The position numbers were made by a program, and so were the translations under genes. The notes beneath the pieces are model-generated. The model ran no database searches. It saw only the letters and a list, made by a program, of their open reading frames with translations, and had not been told where the DNA came from. From the NCBI GenBank assembly GCA_003695005.1, contig RFJE01000397.1, forward strand, positions 1 to 5,321: DNA of 5,321 bases, read 5' to 3'. Positions 4,319-5,321 of the stretch are shown here, piece by piece. The stretch's first letter is position 1. Each line of letters opens with the position of its first letter. Source of the stretch: Candidatus Hydrogenedentota bacterium (GTDB lineage: Bacteria; Spirochaetota; Leptospiria; Turneriellales; J094).

Positions 4319-5321
4319 GCCGCCTTCCTGTTTATTTAGAAATTACCAACCGCGAGCTACGTTCGATTGCCATTAAAAAAGGATTTTCAAAGCTAGAGGC
4401 AGAAAATCCACAAATTTTACATTTTGACTCCCTTTTGCAAAATGAAGAAGAGAAAAGAGCCATTGCGATTGTTGAGTTCTTACAAAAAAACTATCCTCAT
4501 GCAAATGGTATTTACTTTAATGTGCCGGCACAATCACAATTTTTGCGGGAACTGAATTTACCATTTAGCACGGCCGCTAAAGTAAAAGAAATTCTTCCTT
4601 TTGAGCTCGACTCTCTTTTACCAATCCCTGTAGACGAAACCGTGTTTGATTTTACATTAAAGCCAAAAATTAAAGAGCAAACCCCAAACGAAAGCCAACT
4701 GTCTGTATGTGCCGTAGAAAAAAAAGCTCTTTTGCCTTGGTTAAATCTTTTTTCGGCAGCCGGATTTTCTATTTTAGGAATGTACTCGCCAGTGGCAGCT
4801 TTAGCAAATACCTTTTCGTTATACGAAGAAGAAGATGCGTTGCTACTCCATGTAGGAAGCGCATTTTCTTATTTAGTTTTATTTGAAAAGAAAGTTCCCG
4901 TAGCAATGCGAAGCATTCCCCTTGGCTATGATATAGCTGTTCATAAACTTTCGAAGCGCTGGAAAAAATCGGTGGAAGAATCCGAGCAAATGTTTCGAAA
5001 TTTACCTTCACAAACGGGATTGCCCGCGTCGGCATATAAAAAGTATTTTGATATTCCAAAAGCACAAGCAAAAATCTTTGCAGATACTGTTCAAGAATTT
5101 GCTACTTCGCTTGCCAATGAAGTAGAACTTACTTTAAAGCTTTCTTCTGTCGATGTGGACTCTATCCCGATTTTATGCAGCAGTGATTTGCACGAGCCGG
5201 CGATTATTGAAAACTTATTGCGGGATAATTTAGCGCAGCCAATTGCTGCTGCCGCTTATGAAAAATTCCCCGTAAAAGATCCTGCTTATTTTTTATTGCA
5301 AGCAGCGGCAAGTCCAAGTCC
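4315..5321 (+). CDS. GspL (PilM-like cytoplasmic domain), partial at the right edge
   Basis: The frame is open from ATG 4315, which overlaps the gspK stop by ATGA, to the window end: 335 full codons and two bases, with no stop. The protein begins MSRLPVYLEITNRELRSIAI. It has the actin-like (PilM/GspL) pattern: NLPFSTAAKVKEILPFELDS (81-100), the beta-strand region DALLLHVGSAFSYLVLF (174-190), RSIPLGYD (199-206), and a helix with EFATSLANEVELTLKL (261-276). GspL anchors the GspE ATPase to the inner membrane platform and contacts GspM. The part visible is essentially the cytoplasmic domain; the membrane helix and ferredoxin-like periplasmic domain would lie beyond the edge. The position directly after gspK matches the usual gspK-gspL order and supports the call. 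A PilM-type pilus protein is the alternative, but GspK next to it favours GspL. Confidence 0.83.
   Translation, partial: MSRLPVYLEITNRELRSIAIKKGFSKLEAENPQILHFDSLLQNEEEKRAIAIVEFLQKNYPHANGIYFNVPAQSQFLRELNLPFSTAAKVKEILPFELDSLLPIPVDETVFDFTLKPKIKEQTPNESQLSVCAVEKKALLPWLNLFSAAGFSILGMYSPVAALANTFSLYEEEDALLLHVGSAFSYLVLFEKKVPVAMRSIPLGYDIAVHKLSKRWKKSVEESEQMFRNLPSQTGLPASAYKKYFDIPKAQAKIFADTVQEFATSLANEVELTLKLSSVDVDSIPILCSSDLHEPAIIENLLRDNLAQPIAAAAYEKFPVKDPAYFLLQAAASPS

Noticed and set aside
4769..5071. 100-codon open frame on the minus strand inside gspL
   Set aside because: It is antisense to the conserved GspL core and has no start signal or recognisable motif.

Overview
All recognisable genes in this window lie on the + strand. 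They fall into two unlike parts. The DNA is moderately AT-rich, with many TTA, TTT and AAA codons. A GspK/GspL pair next to NapG/NapH-like ferredoxin genes would fit a host-associated spirochaete such as Treponema, or another diderm. That placement rests on gene content and base composition and is tentative.

Left part (1 to about 1090): a gene-poor, accessory-looking stretch. It holds a dense group of short palindromes (about 161-234), a possible 38-codon ORF (159-275), and one convincing but unrecognised gene (294-920). By motif, that gene encodes two tandem ribbon-helix-helix-like DNA-binding units. Its last 28 codons are overlapped in another frame by an 18-codon mini-ORF (835-891) that has a good ribosome binding site. 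This looks like the start of a lost downstream gene, so the segment may be the worn edge of a mobile or phage-like element. About 170 bases (921-1090) with no supported gene follow.

Right part (1091 to the end): five genes, each overlapping the next by the same four bases (ATGA), so almost certainly one translationally coupled operon. The order is: a NapG-like protein with four [4Fe-4S] clusters; a NapH-like membrane protein with two CX3CP motifs and two ferredoxin clusters; a small exported, membrane-anchored protein whose predicted mature form begins His-His; GspK, the minor pseudopilin of type II secretion; and GspL, the actin-like inner-membrane platform protein, which runs off the right edge at codon 335. 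The first three genes look like a membrane electron-transfer module that would pass electrons from quinol to an unidentified periplasmic acceptor. No nitrate reductase gene is present here. The last two belong to a secretion or pseudopilus machine.

The most interesting points are the tight coupling of a NapGH-like redox module to gspK-gspL, the His-His exported protein as a possible metal-binding partner, and the tandem RHH protein with palindromes just upstream. I do not claim a proven new system. The redox/secretion operon is the strongest candidate for follow-up.
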